From the NCBI RefSeq assembly GCF_003014575.1, contig NZ_PYGF01000004.1:62001-126000 (forward strand): a stretch of 64,000 nucleotides of DNA, given 5' to 3'. Of this stretch, positions 8,622 to 17,560 are shown one piece after another (positions within the stretch are counted from its first letter, which is position 1; every line of letters begins with the position of its first letter). Source of the DNA: Cecembia rubra. GTDB lineage: Bacteria > Bacteroidota > Bacteroidia > Cytophagales > Cyclobacteriaceae. A program made the translations under genes and the position numbers. Under the pieces are notes generated by a model. It was not told the origin of the DNA. It saw nothing but the letters and a program-made list of their open reading frames with translations, and did not search any database.

Positions 8622-9344
8622 TTAAATTCCCAACACTTTTTTCAATTTAGGCATTCCTGATTTACTGATAGGGATATATTCACCCGATCTCAAGCGGATT
8701 CGGTAGGATTCTTTTTCGTAGGGCTCAAGTTTGGAAATTTCACCTACACGGACGATATAAGACCGGTGCACCCTAATAAATTGGCTTCCATCCAAAGCTT
8801 TCTCAAAATGGCTGAGTGTTTTATTCTTTAGAAATTTTCCCTCTTTGGTGTAAATATTCACATAATCATCATTGGCCTCCAAAAAATGAATATCCTCCAC
8901 AGGTATGATCTTTATACCATTTTTTACCCTCAATACGACTCTGCTTACAGGACCATCCTGTAATTCTTCCTGCTCGGATGATATACTCTTATTGCCATTC
9001 AAAAATCTTTGCATAGCCTGCGAAAACCTGTTTTTGGAAAAAGGCTTTAGCAGGTAATCAATAGCCTGAGCATCAAATGCCCTGACAGCATACTGATCAT
9101 AAGCAGTCGTAAATATAATCCCAGGTGGATTATCAAGTAGCTCTAACATCTCAAAACCATTGATCTTTGGCATCTCTACATCCAAAAACACCAAGTCCGG
9201 CTGAAAATTCTGTATGGCCTTGATACCATCAAAACCATCATAGGCTATGTGGACAACTTCAATTTCAGGATAGTCTTTCAGGTATTCTTTGATCAATTCT
9301 ACTGCCAATGGCTCATCGTCAATTATTACTGCTTTCGTCATCAT
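8622..9344 (-). CDS. LytTR-family response regulator
   Basis: Response regulator of 240 residues: receiver domain (1-120) with acidic pocket IIDDE and phospho-acceptor D55 in LVFLDVEMPK, followed by a LytTR DNA-binding domain (about 135-240) containing FLEANDDYVNIY and FIRVHRSYIVRV. Such proteins bind DNA as dimers after phosphorylation by LytS-type kinases. Its ATG overlaps the kinase stop by four bases, so the two are translationally coupled; the pair follows a LiaF-like gene. Target promoters cannot be seen. Confidence 0.93.
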   Translation of the reverse strand: MMTKAVIIDDEPLAVELIKEYLKDYPEIEVVHIAYDGFDGIKAIQNFQPDLVFLDVEMPKINGFEMLELLDNPPGIIFTTAYDQYAVRAFDAQAIDYLLKPFSKNRFSQAMQRFLNGNKSISSEQEELQDGPVSRVVLRVKNGIKIIPVEDIHFLEANDDYVNIYTKEGKFLKNKTLSHFEKALDGSQFIRVHRSYIVRVGEISKLEPYEKESYRIRLRSGEYIPISKSGMPKLKKVLGI

Positions 9345-10375
9345 GGCTGGGGTATTCTCAAAATTACAATAAAGTTATTGTCATGTTTCAAAATCTGAAT
9401 TAAATCATTTCTGCCAAAAATCAGGTATAATCTTCTTTTCACTGCCTCCAGCCCAAACCCGCTACCTTTGGGCTGTCCTGCCTTTGGATCAAAGGGATTT
9501 GATAGGCGGATTATCAGGTATTTATTTTCTTTTTTTATTCCCAATTGGATCAGAACCTCGCCCCTCAACCCATACAGACTGTGTTTGATAGCATTCTCCA
9601 AAAGCGGTTGAACCATTAATTGGGGAATTGTTAGCGACTCAGCATCCTTTTCTGCCTGGATACTGACCTTTAGTCTGTCCCCAAACCGGACTTTCTCTAT
9701 GCTTAAAAAAAGCTTGAGCTGCTCAAGTTCTTCTGACAAACTAATCCATTTGTTACTGTCTTTCTTGATGGTGCCACGTAAAAATTCAGCCAGATTTACC
9801 ACCATTTCTCTCGCTTCTTCTGGCTTCGTGACAATTAGTGCGTTGATTGAGTTTAGGCTATTGAATAAAAAATGCGGCTGAAGCTGCTGTCTCAAATAAT
9901 ACATTTCCGCCTCCTTAGCCAATTTTTGGGAGTTATCTTCCATCTCTCGGATTTTCCTTTGATCCTCCAGTTTAGCTGCAAAAACTAGCAGAATTGCCCA
10001 AAACTGGAACATCAAATAAAAGTATACTCCTTTGATGACACCTGTACTGCTAAGAAAAATCTGGAACTCTTGATTTACTTTGATCAACTGGACCAACAGA
10101 AAAAAGGAAAACCATGAAAAGAATGCTGCCAATACAAATGGTACAGCAATTACAATCCAAAAATGACCCCTTCTGGGGGAATAATATGAAAAAATATTTC
10201 CAAGCATTAAAAACCCCAGGAAGATCCAAAAGGTTTGAATCACGGATTCCAATAAGGACAATTGGAATTCAAGTCCATACCAATGTATAATAAAAGTCTT
10301 GGCCAATATCCAAGTGAAGATAATGGCCAAGACTTTCAGAAAATGCCTTTCAAAGAATAATTTGATCAGGTTCAC
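9341..10375 (-). CDS. LytS/YehU-type membrane sensor histidine kinase
   Basis: Sensor kinase of 344 residues with about four N-terminal membrane helices (12-135), a short coiled coil, then the His_kinase domain with phospho-acceptor H168 in QLQPHFLFNSLNSI. A C-terminal ATPase domain carries MVQPLLENAIKHSLYG (N box) and GSGFGLEAVKRRL (G box). There is no extracellular sensor domain, which suggests sensing within the membrane or through the LiaF-like partner two bases upstream. The stop overlaps the response regulator start (ATGA). The cognate target is unknown. Confidence 0.92.
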   Translation of the reverse strand: MNLIKLFFERHFLKVLAIIFTWILAKTFIIHWYGLEFQLSLLESVIQTFWIFLGFLMLGNIFSYYSPRRGHFWIVIAVPFVLAAFFSWFSFFLLVQLIKVNQEFQIFLSSTGVIKGVYFYLMFQFWAILLVFAAKLEDQRKIREMEDNSQKLAKEAEMYYLRQQLQPHFLFNSLNSINALIVTKPEEAREMVVNLAEFLRGTIKKDSNKWISLSEELEQLKLFLSIEKVRFGDRLKVSIQAEKDAESLTIPQLMVQPLLENAIKHSLYGLRGEVLIQLGIKKENKYLIIRLSNPFDPKAGQPKGSGFGLEAVKRRLYLIFGRNDLIQILKHDNNFIVILRIPQP

Positions 10376-10377
10376 CC

Positions 10378-11166
10378 TTAGAATGATTTAATTTCAAGCC
10401 CACCAAAGACCATAGATCCATGGATTTTCAATACCTTATTGGAATCGGTCGCTGATGGGTTAAAAATTCTTTTATCCTCAACACCTGCAGCGAAAACAGT
10501 TCCCATATTGACCTGTACATCCCAATGTGGCGGTACTACAAGTTTAACTCCTCCAAAGGCAATTTCTACTTGTAGAACTGCCTGGCCATCAATATCGGCT
10601 TGACTCAAATCCAATTCAATCCCACCGAAAATCGCGGAAGTCTTGCCCCCTTTAAAGCTTTTTGAAAAAATCCTCCTTTGAATACCTGTGAATAAAGCCT
10701 GGGCACTGATCACTTCTGACTTGTCTCCTCCGACTTGGTAAGAAGACAGCACTGTATCAGCACTGGAAGTAAAAGGCTGTTGGGAGGGATTTTCATACTT
10801 TTTGTAGGACTTAAAAAATTCCTCATTAAAGCGTTTGTTGTCCTTACTCCTTTTCAGAATAAGATAAAGGCCAAATATGATCAAACCAGTAGGAACCAAA
10901 TAAGGTCTCAGTTCAAATGGAAAACCAAAATAATTCCGAACTAAAAAGAAGGAACCTAAAAGCAGCATAAAAAATCCAAATCCGTTTTGGAAGTTATGTC
11001 TTGCCAAAATTATCAGACCTATCGCAATAAGGATCATAGGCCATGAAATAAACCATACAGGAAACCAGAAGCCTACGGCCTTTAACAGCAATATTACGCC
11101 AACAATCAAAATCACCAGGCCTGCTGTAATGTCGTTGTTACTTGAAGAAAATTTTTGCTTTGCCAT
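10378..11166 (-). CDS. LiaF-like membrane protein (DUF5668 / cell-wall-stress response domain)
   Basis: Membrane protein of 262 residues. About four short helices (12-125) have the glycine-rich repeated pattern of DUF5668/LiaF-type proteins. A soluble C-terminal beta-rich domain follows (about 165-262, containing SAIFGGIELDLSQADI and IAFGGVKLVVPPHWDV), matching the LiaF C-terminal family. In Firmicutes LiaF restrains the LiaS kinase under envelope stress. Its position directly before a LytS kinase and LytTR regulator (2-base gap and 4-base overlap) suggests a comparable three-part system. First gene of the operon. Confidence 0.82.
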   Translation of the reverse strand: MAKQKFSSSNNDITAGLVILIVGVILLLKAVGFWFPVWFISWPMILIAIGLIILARHNFQNGFGFFMLLLGSFFLVRNYFGFPFELRPYLVPTGLIIFGLYLILKRSKDNKRFNEEFFKSYKKYENPSQQPFTSSADTVLSSYQVGGDKSEVISAQALFTGIQRRIFSKSFKGGKTSAIFGGIELDLSQADIDGQAVLQVEIAFGGVKLVVPPHWDVQVNMGTVFAAGVEDKRIFNPSATDSNKVLKIHGSMVFGGLEIKSF

Positions 11167-11281
11167 GTTTATATTTATTAAAGATCAGAGCAAAAATAAA
11201 TTCCAGAAAAACCTTTCCAGAGAATGATTAGGTTACTTTCCCTCAAAACTCGGTAAATGACCGGATTGAATCGGTGAAATT

Positions 11282-11962
11282 TCAGTTTGATTTTTTACCG
11301 ATCAAAAAATCTGCATATTCTAAATCTTCCGGTGTGGTTATTTTGATATTTTCAAGATTACCTGATATCAGGTGGACTTGCCACCCCTGATGTTCATACA
11401 CGGTGGCATCATCGGTAAATTGGGCCAACTCCTGGACTTCGAAGGCTTTTTTGATCTTGGACAGATCAAATGTCTGGGGGGTCTGCACAAGCCGGTAGTA
11501 TTGCCTTTCCTTAAAAACTGATTTACCATCATCCGTGAGTTTTCGGATGGAATCCTTCAAAGGAATTACAGTTATGGCACTACCCTTTTTTTCAGCCTCC
11601 AAAAAGCTCTCTAAAATTACTTCCCTACTTACAAAAGGCCGTACCCCATCATGGATAGCTACAATCCCTTGAGAATCTGAAATTGAATTCAGCCCATTTT
11701 TTACTGACTGAAACCTACTCCTTCCTCCAGAAACCAAATGATGGGGAACTGAAAAGGCATGTTCTTCACACAATTTTCCCCAAAAAACAAAATCACCTTC
11801 AGGAATAACTAAAGTCAGATCAATCATGGGATCTGTATTATGAAATTTTTCAAGCGTATGCATCAGGACTGGCCTTCTTCCAATTGGAAGGTACTGCTTG
11901 GAAATGGGAGCCCCCATTCTTGTACCATTTCCTCCTGCAACTATCAGAGCAAATTTTTTCAT
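11282..11962 (-). CDS. ispD: 2-C-methyl-D-erythritol 4-phosphate cytidylyltransferase IspD
   Basis: Cytidylyltransferase of the MEP isoprenoid pathway: converts MEP and CTP to CDP-ME. 226 residues, the usual IspD length. The nucleotide-binding signature LIVAGGNGTRMG near the N-terminus, the SKQYLPIGRRP segment and HDGVRPFVS are typical. I start at the ATG at 11962; an in-frame ATG at 12019 would add 19 residues with no family resemblance ahead of MKKFALIVAGG. It is expressed away from queA, with a terminator between them. Confidence 0.93.
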   Translation of the reverse strand: MKKFALIVAGGNGTRMGAPISKQYLPIGRRPVLMHTLEKFHNTDPMIDLTLVIPEGDFVFWGKLCEEHAFSVPHHLVSGGRSRFQSVKNGLNSISDSQGIVAIHDGVRPFVSREVILESFLEAEKKGSAITVIPLKDSIRKLTDDGKSVFKERQYYRLVQTPQTFDLSKIKKAFEVQELAQFTDDATVYEHQGWQVHLISGNLENIKITTPEDLEYADFLIGKKSN

Positions 11963-12039
11963 AATCCCATAGAATTCCCACAAAAATATCAAAAGTGTTC
12001 TACATGCATACTTCATCAATAGGAATAAAAAAACATAAA

Positions 12040-12065
12040 ATAAAAAAGGGGCTGATCACCCCTTT
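12040..12065 (-). terminator. Terminator of queA
   Basis: Hairpin AAAGGGG (12045-12051) / CCCCTTT (12059-12065) with a 7-base loop, six bases beyond the queA stop. A-rich plus-strand sequence on the left supplies the U-tract on the minus strand. Confidence 0.85.
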
Positions 12066-12070
12066 CTTTT

Positions 12071-13120
12071 TTACAATATCAACATAGCATCTCCATAAGA
12101 GAAGAACCTGTATTTTTCTTTGACTGCTTCCTTGTAAGCTTTCATGATCAGGTCATATCCACCAAATGCTGCTGCTGTCATCAATAAAGTCGACTCTGGA
12201 AGGTGGAAATTCGTGATCAGCGCATTGGCAATTTTGAAGTCATAAGGAGGAATGATAAATTTATCCGTCCAACCATTGCTTACCTTAAGCCGTCCATTGG
12301 CTGTTACAGAAGATTCAATGGTTTTCAAAGTGGTCGTTCCTACAGCAACTACTCTTCTCTTATTGTCCAAAGCTTCATTGACCAATTCAACAGTTTTTTC
12401 AGGAATATCATAATTCTCTGAGTCCATCTTATGCTTGGTAAGGTCCTCCACATCTACTTGACGGAAAGTACCTAATCCAACATGAAGAGTCACCGGGGAA
12501 ATGGAAACACCTTTCAACTCCAACCTTTTCAAAAGATGGGGAGTGAAATGAAGTCCTGCAGTAGGTGCAGCAACAGCACCAACGTTTTTGGCAAAGATGG
12601 TCTGATACCTTTCTCTGTCCTCAGGTTCAACTTTCCTTTCGATATATTCTTTTAATATAGGAGTCTCACCCAAAGAATCAATGGTCTTGTAAAATTCCTC
12701 ATCGGTACCATCAAACAAAAACCTGATGGTACGTCCTCTTGAAGTAGTGTTGTCAATTACTTCTGCTACTAAGTCACTGTCTCCAAAATAAAGCTTATTG
12801 CCTACTCTGATTTTTCTTGCGGGGTCTACCAATACATCCCATAACCTTAAATCTGCATTAAGCTCTCTTAAAAGAAAGACTTCAATTTTTGCTCCAGTCT
12901 TTTCCTTGTTGCCATATAGCCTTGCAGGAAAAACCTTGGTATCGTTCATCACAAAAACATCACCATCTCCAAAATATTCTATGATATCTTTGAAGGTGCG
13001 GTGCTCGATTTCACCCGTTTTTCTATGGACAACCATCAGGCGAGATTCGTCTCTGTTATCTGTAGGATATAAGGAAATAAGTTTTTTGGGAAAGTCGAAT
13101 TTAAAGTCTGATAACTTCAT
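12071..13120 (-). CDS. queA: tRNA preQ1(34) S-adenosylmethionine ribosyltransferase-isomerase QueA
   Basis: QueA transfers and isomerises the ribosyl group of SAM onto preQ1 in tRNA wobble position 34, giving epoxyqueuosine. The 349-residue length is normal. Recognisable segments are the N-terminal LIALYP-like [25 protein letters not shown], the central [11 protein letters not shown] and [10 protein letters not shown], and C-terminal [19 protein letters not shown]. It is flanked by a terminator and by a divergent permease gene, so it is probably a single-gene transcript. Confidence 0.95.
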   Translation of the reverse strand: MKLSDFKFDFPKKLISLYPTDNRDESRLMVVHRKTGEIEHRTFKDIIEYFGDGDVFVMNDTKVFPARLYGNKEKTGAKIEVFLLRELNADLRLWDVLVDPARKIRVGNKLYFGDSDLVAEVIDNTTSRGRTIRFLFDGTDEEFYKTIDSLGETPILKEYIERKVEPEDRERYQTIFAKNVGAVAAPTAGLHFTPHLLKRLELKGVSISPVTLHVGLGTFRQVDVEDLTKHKMDSENYDIPEKTVELVNEALDNKRRVVAVGTTTLKTIESSVTANGRLKVSNGWTDKFIIPPYDFKIANALITNFHLPESTLLMTAAAFGGYDLIMKAYKEAVKEKYRFFSYGDAMLIL

Positions 13121-13244
13121 ATGGTATGGATAGGTAATTGCTCGCTTTTCTTATAATTATTATTTTAAAAACCGCAAAGTTAACAATAAAAATCCCGAAA
13201 TCTACCTATCTTGTCAATTAGTTTTTAACACTTTACAAAAAACT

Positions 13245-14489
13245 GTGATTTACTTAAAATTAATTTGGGAGAGCATACGGTTTGCTATGCAGGCCCTTAA
13301 ATCCAATCTTACCAGGACAATACTTTCCCTTTTGGGAGTAACAGTGGGTATTTTTGCCATCATTGCTGTATTTACATTGGTTGACTCGTTAGAAAAAAAC
13401 ATCAAATCCAGCTTTAGTTTTTTAGGAAGTAATGTAGTATCGGTCAACAGATTCCAGTTTGTAGGAGGGCCTGATTATCCATGGTGGAAGTTTTTCAGAC
13501 GTCCTTATAACACTTATGGGGAATATGTATTCCTGAAAGACAAAATGAGAAATGCAGAAGCAGTTACTTTTTCTGCTTCGGCCAACACAACCGTACAAGC
13601 GGGAAGTAATTCCTATAAGGGTACGAATCTTACCGGAGCAGTTTTTAGCTACAAGGATGTCTATGACCTCCCCTTGGAATCCGGAAGGTTTTTTACCGAA
13701 ATGGAAGTAAATGCCAGTAGAAATGTGGCCTTGGTTGGGGTGAAAATAGCCAATACTCTTTTTCCGGGAAAGGATCCTTTGGGAAAAGAGCTGAAAATAA
13801 AAGGGAATAAATTTGTGGTCATCGGTGTATTTGAAGAAGAAGGAGAGGGACTTTTTGAAATTGCCTCCAAAGATGAAGCTGTAATGATCCCATATGGCAG
13901 TTTCACCAAACTCTATTATGTGGGCCAAAATGGGATAGAACCCAGCATAGCAGTCAAAGGGAAGGATGAAGATATTGGCATGGTAGCTTTGGAAAATGAA
14001 CTTATAGGTTTGATGAGAGCAAAGAGAGGCTTGAAACCAACTCAGGAAGACAATTTTTCACTCAACAAATCAGAGTTTATCATGAATACTATAGGTTCCA
14101 TTTTCGATGTGATCAGCGCTGCAGGCTGGGTGATTGGTGGATTTTCAATTTTGGTAGGTGGATTTGGTATCGCCAACATAATGTTTGTCTCTGTAAAAGA
14201 ACGTACCAATATTATTGGTATCCAAAAATCATTAGGGGCCAAAAATTACTTTATTCTCTTCCAATTTCTTTTTGAAGCAGTATTCCTCAGTTTAATAGGT
14301 GGATTGGCCGGTATCATCATCGTTTATTGTATAACATTTATACAATTAGGTTCGCTTGAACTTGTTCTTTCCTTCAAAAACATCATTTTAGGCTTGGGCA
14401 TATCTTCTGCCATCGGTATAGTTTCGGGGATTGTACCTGCTACTTTAGCCGCTAGACTGGATCCTGTAGAAGCGATCAGGGCGACTTGA
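13245..14489 (+). CDS. MacB/FtsX-type ABC transporter permease
   Basis: Permease of 414 residues with MacB-like topology: an N-terminal helix (about 20-45), a large periplasmic MacB_PCD domain (50-270), then three C-terminal helices with the FtsX domain ending LAARLDPVEAIRAT. The start is GTG at 13245. Such proteins work with a LolD/MacB-type ATPase to drive lipoprotein, peptide or drug efflux, but no ATPase gene lies nearby; it must be encoded elsewhere. It has the same length and architecture as the permease at 56843-58087. Substrate unknown. Confidence 0.88.
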   Translation: MIYLKLIWESIRFAMQALKSNLTRTILSLLGVTVGIFAIIAVFTLVDSLEKNIKSSFSFLGSNVVSVNRFQFVGGPDYPWWKFFRRPYNTYGEYVFLKDKMRNAEAVTFSASANTTVQAGSNSYKGTNLTGAVFSYKDVYDLPLESGRFFTEMEVNASRNVALVGVKIANTLFPGKDPLGKELKIKGNKFVVIGVFEEEGEGLFEIASKDEAVMIPYGSFTKLYYVGQNGIEPSIAVKGKDEDIGMVALENELIGLMRAKRGLKPTQEDNFSLNKSEFIMNTIGSIFDVISAAGWVIGGFSILVGGFGIANIMFVSVKERTNIIGIQKSLGAKNYFILFQFLFEAVFLSLIGGLAGIIIVYCITFIQLGSLELVLSFKNIILGLGISSAIGIVSGIVPATLAARLDPVEAIRAT

Positions 14490-14616
14490 TAAATTTGGCC
14501 TGCCTATCAGAAATTTTTCCATCAAATCAATTATATATCATTTAACATAAATTGATATGTGGGTATTTGCTTGGCTTGACTATTTTTAAAAATATAAGTT
14601 GTATACTTTGCTCTGG

Positions 14617-14700
14617 AAGTATCCCAGATGAACGAAAGAATACTTGAAAGAAACAAAATGAACAAAAATTAAAGGCGGCTTACAGGGCCGCCTTTGTTTT
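14617..14700 (+). ncRNA. Candidate short transcript (small RNA or 14-codon ORF)
   Basis: Between the permease and recA lies a promoter-like pair on the plus strand (TTGAC at 14576-14580, TATACTTTG at 14602-14610), a spacer of about 60 bases, then a strong terminator. The short transcript would contain a small CTGG/CCAG hairpin and a 14-codon ORF starting at 14628 (MNERILERNKMNKN). The -7 box deviates from TAnnTTTG by one spacer base. It may be a small RNA, a small peptide gene, or an accident upstream of a shared terminator. Confidence 0.25.
14671..14700. terminator. Strong GC-rich terminator between permease and recA
   Basis: Stem AAAGGCGGC (14671-14679) / GCCGCCTTT (14687-14695) with a 7-base loop. 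T-rich on the right and A-rich on the left, so it should end recA transcription (minus) and also anything coming from the left. Confidence 0.9.
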
Positions 14701-14720
14701 TGTGTTGATCAATTCTGATT

Positions 14721-15755
14721 TTAATCCACTTCTTCTCCAGGCTCCACTTTCACGCTTGCACCCAATCCAGCTTTTTCTTTGATCTTTTTTTCCAGCTCTT
14801 CCATAAGCTCTGGATTATCAAGCAGAAGACTTTTCACAGCATCCCTACCCTGCCCGAGTTTATTACCTTCATAAGAGAACCAGGAGCCTGCTTTTTTGAT
14901 GATATCAAACTCCACTCCTAAATCAATTACCTCTCCTACTTTGGAGATTCCCTGCCCGTACATAATATCAAACTCCACCACTTTAAAAGGAGGGGCTACT
15001 TTATTTTTTACCACCTTGACTTTAGTACGGTTACCGATTACATTATCAGCACCTTCTTTTATCTGACCAATCCTTCTGATATCCAACCGTACGGAGGCGT
15101 AAAATTTCAAAGCATTTCCACCGGTAGTGGTTTCTGGATTACCGAACATCACGCCGATTTTATCCCTTAGCTGGTTAATAAATATACAGGCACAACCTGT
15201 TTTATTGATAGCACCAGTCAGCTTTCTAAGGGCCTGTGACATTAACCTTGCCTGAAGACCCATTTTACTATCACCCATATCTCCTTCCAGTTCTCCTTTA
15301 GGTACCAGGGCTGCTACAGAGTCAATGACTATGATGTCTATTGCTCCAGAACGGATAAGGTGCTCAGCAATTTCAAGTGCCTGTTCTCCATTGTCCGGTT
15401 GGGAAATCAGCAAGTTCTCTGTATCAATACCCAATTTTTCAGCATAGGTCTTATCAAAGGCATGCTCCGCATCTATAAAAGCCGCCAAGCCTCCGGCCTT
15501 TTGGGCTTCCGCAATACAGTGCATGGTCAAAGTAGTCTTACCTGAAGATTCCGGCCCATAAATTTCAATCACCCTGCCCCTGGGAATTCCGCCTACACCC
15601 AAGGCCATGTCCAGCCCAAGAGAACCAGTGGAAATGGCAGGCACATCCTGAACCTTGTTGTCACTAAGTTTCATCACTGTACCCTTGCCATATGTTTTTT
15701 CCAACTTGTCAATGGTCAACTGTAGGGCTTTCAATTTTTCGGAATTTGCGCTCAT
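14721..15755 (-). CDS. recA: Recombinase RecA
   Basis: DNA strand-exchange ATPase and SOS co-protease, 344 residues. Walker [10 protein letters not shown] (67-75), Walker [15 protein letters not shown], the L1 loop [15 protein letters not shown] and the L2-region [22 protein letters not shown] are intact. The C-terminal domain carries the acidic tail typical of RecA. The upstream minus strand contains a TTGCCT / TATAAT-like pair unlike the usual Bacteroidota promoter, which I consider weak. No LexA-type operator is evident. Confidence 0.97.
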   Translation of the reverse strand: MSANSEKLKALQLTIDKLEKTYGKGTVMKLSDNKVQDVPAISTGSLGLDMALGVGGIPRGRVIEIYGPESSGKTTLTMHCIAEAQKAGGLAAFIDAEHAFDKTYAEKLGIDTENLLISQPDNGEQALEIAEHLIRSGAIDIIVIDSVAALVPKGELEGDMGDSKMGLQARLMSQALRKLTGAINKTGCACIFINQLRDKIGVMFGNPETTTGGNALKFYASVRLDIRRIGQIKEGADNVIGNRTKVKVVKNKVAPPFKVVEFDIMYGQGISKVGEVIDLGVEFDIIKKAGSWFSYEGNKLGQGRDAVKSLLLDNPELMEELEKKIKEKAGLGASVKVEPGEEVD

Positions 15756-15927
15756 ATGATCTTTCTATCTTTTTTTGAATCCTTGTTTCTCGCATTATAA
15801 TCTTCTAGACCCAACTCAGGCAAAAAGGTTTTCGTATTTTCTTTTTGGCAACAAAAATCAGGCTTCTGCAATATTTTGCTAATATTGGAATAATGTTTGA
15901 AAAGCTTGAAGTACAAAGCTCAAATTA

Positions 15928-16716
15928 ATGAAAAAAGTAACCTTTAAGTCAGTAATTGTCACATTTTTTTTCTGCCTTGCAAGCCTACAAGTACTTGCCC
16001 AAAAAAACATGGCTTTCAAAACCGGAGAAGAACTTACTTTTAAAGTAAGCTTTGGCTTCTTGGATGCCGCTGAGGCCAAAATGCTGGTAAATCCCAAAAT
16101 CTATCATACCGACAATAGGCCTACCTTTAAAATAGATGTCTATGGACAGACTTTGGGTGTTTTCAAATTATTCAAAGTGAATGACAATTGGGGCAGCTTT
16201 CTGGATACTGCCAAAATTATCCCTTACCAATCCTACAGGCACATCGAGGAAGGTAAGTATAGAAAGCATGAAAGAGTACTATTTGACCATCAGAAGAAAA
16301 ATGCCCATGTAAGGCTGTATGACAGGGAAAATAAGGAATTGGTATCTACAATGGATTATCCTGTACCCGCCAATGTACAGGATATTGTCAGTGGCTTCTA
16401 TTTTCTGCGAACGATGGATCTCAAAAAACTTAAAAAGGGAGACATGGTCACCTTAAGCGGATTTTTTGATAAGGAAGTCCATCATATCAAACTTATATAT
16501 TCCGGAAAAGAGCATCTCAAAACCAAAATCGGAGATTTTGACACTTTTGTCTTTTCACCGATTATTCCCAAAAACAAACTTTTCAGGGGAGAACAACCTG
16601 TTACTGTTTGGGTGACGGATGATGCAAATAAAATCCCTGTAAGGATCAAAGCAAAACTTTGGGTAGGTTCTTTGGACATGGAAATTACCGAAGCCAAAGA
16701 GCTACGTAATAATTAA
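15928..16716 (+). CDS. DUF3108 domain secreted protein
   Basis: Exported protein of 262 residues. The signal peptide runs to about VLAQ (residues 1-25). The mature part is the DUF3108 domain: FKTGEELTFKVSFGFLDAAEA near the start, then DVYGQTLGVFKLFKVNDNW and a late FDTFVFSPI. Members are periplasmic or outer-membrane-associated beta-rich proteins of uncertain role. It precedes the PhoB/PhoR-type pair on the same strand, with a 150-base spacer that probably holds a separate promoter. Confidence 0.82.
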   Translation: MKKVTFKSVIVTFFFCLASLQVLAQKNMAFKTGEELTFKVSFGFLDAAEAKMLVNPKIYHTDNRPTFKIDVYGQTLGVFKLFKVNDNWGSFLDTAKIIPYQSYRHIEEGKYRKHERVLFDHQKKNAHVRLYDRENKELVSTMDYPVPANVQDIVSGFYFLRTMDLKKLKKGDMVTLSGFFDKEVHHIKLIYSGKEHLKTKIGDFDTFVFSPIIPKNKLFRGEQPVTVWVTDDANKIPVRIKAKLWVGSLDMEITEAKELRNN

Positions 16717-16866
16717 TTCACCCCTTTTTAATATTGACTTAACATAAGGATAGCAAATAAAAATTTTATGTTGTATTTTGATGATGAATCAAACAAAAAT
16801 CTTTTTATGTCCTCCCTTTTTCTAAATTAGCATCACATTAGGGAAACATAAACCCGAAATCAGCAA

Positions 16867-17556
16867 ATGAGTGACAAACCAAAGATCAAGGTTTTGGTCG
16901 TTGACGACGAACCGGACATAGTTGACCTCCTTACTTACAACCTCAAAAAAGAAGGTTATGAAGTGGAAACTGCAGAGGATGGAATCAAGGCCGTCAAAGT
17001 GGCATCCAAATTTTTACCGGATGTCATCCTATTGGATATTATGATGCCCAATCAGGATGGAGTTGAAACCTGTCGCCAAATGCGTGAAATCCCTGAACTG
17101 AAGAGCACCTTTATAATATTCCTAACTGCCAGATCTGAAGAATACTCCGAAGTAGCAGCTTTTGATGTAGGGGCAGATGACTATATCACCAAACCCATAA
17201 AGCCCCGGGCACTAATGAGCAGGATAGCCGCATTATTCCGTCGGGAATCTAAAAAAGAGCAGGAATTTTCCCAGATTAAAATCAAGGATTTGATCATTGA
17301 CAGGACCAGCTATACCATTGATAAAGGCGGTAAAATCATTACTTTACCAAAAAAAGAATTCGAACTTTTGTATTTCCTTGCCAAAAACCCTAATATGGTC
17401 TTTAGTAGAGATGATCTTTTGCAGAATATCTGGGGAGCAGATGTTTTTGTCCTTGCCAGAACTGTGGACGTACACATCAGAAAAGTAAGGGAAAAGATTG
17501 GCGAAGATTATATCACTACTGTTAAAGGTGTAGGTTATAAGTTCGACTTGAATTAA
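16867..17556 (+). CDS. OmpR/PhoB-family response regulator
   Basis: Response regulator of 229 residues. The receiver domain has VVDDEPD, phospho-acceptor D57 in DVILLDIMMP, and the switch Thr/Lys in FLTARSEE and DYITKPIKP. A winged-helix DNA-binding domain follows (about 130-229) with LPKKEFELLYFLAKNPN and RTVDVHIRKVREKIG. Four bases separate it from the PhoR-like kinase. A phosphate role is possible but no pst or pho genes are present, so no symbol is given. Confidence 0.95.
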   Translation: MSDKPKIKVLVVDDEPDIVDLLTYNLKKEGYEVETAEDGIKAVKVASKFLPDVILLDIMMPNQDGVETCRQMREIPELKSTFIIFLTARSEEYSEVAAFDVGADDYITKPIKPRALMSRIAALFRRESKKEQEFSQIKIKDLIIDRTSYTIDKGGKIITLPKKEFELLYFLAKNPNMVFSRDDLLQNIWGADVFVLARTVDVHIRKVREKIGEDYITTVKGVGYKFDLN

Positions 17557-17560
17557 TAAT

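Noticed and set aside
15756-15927. TTGCCT / TATAAT-like pair upstream of recA resembling a sigma-70 promoter
   Set aside because: Bacteroidota use a different promoter consensus; the match may be chance.
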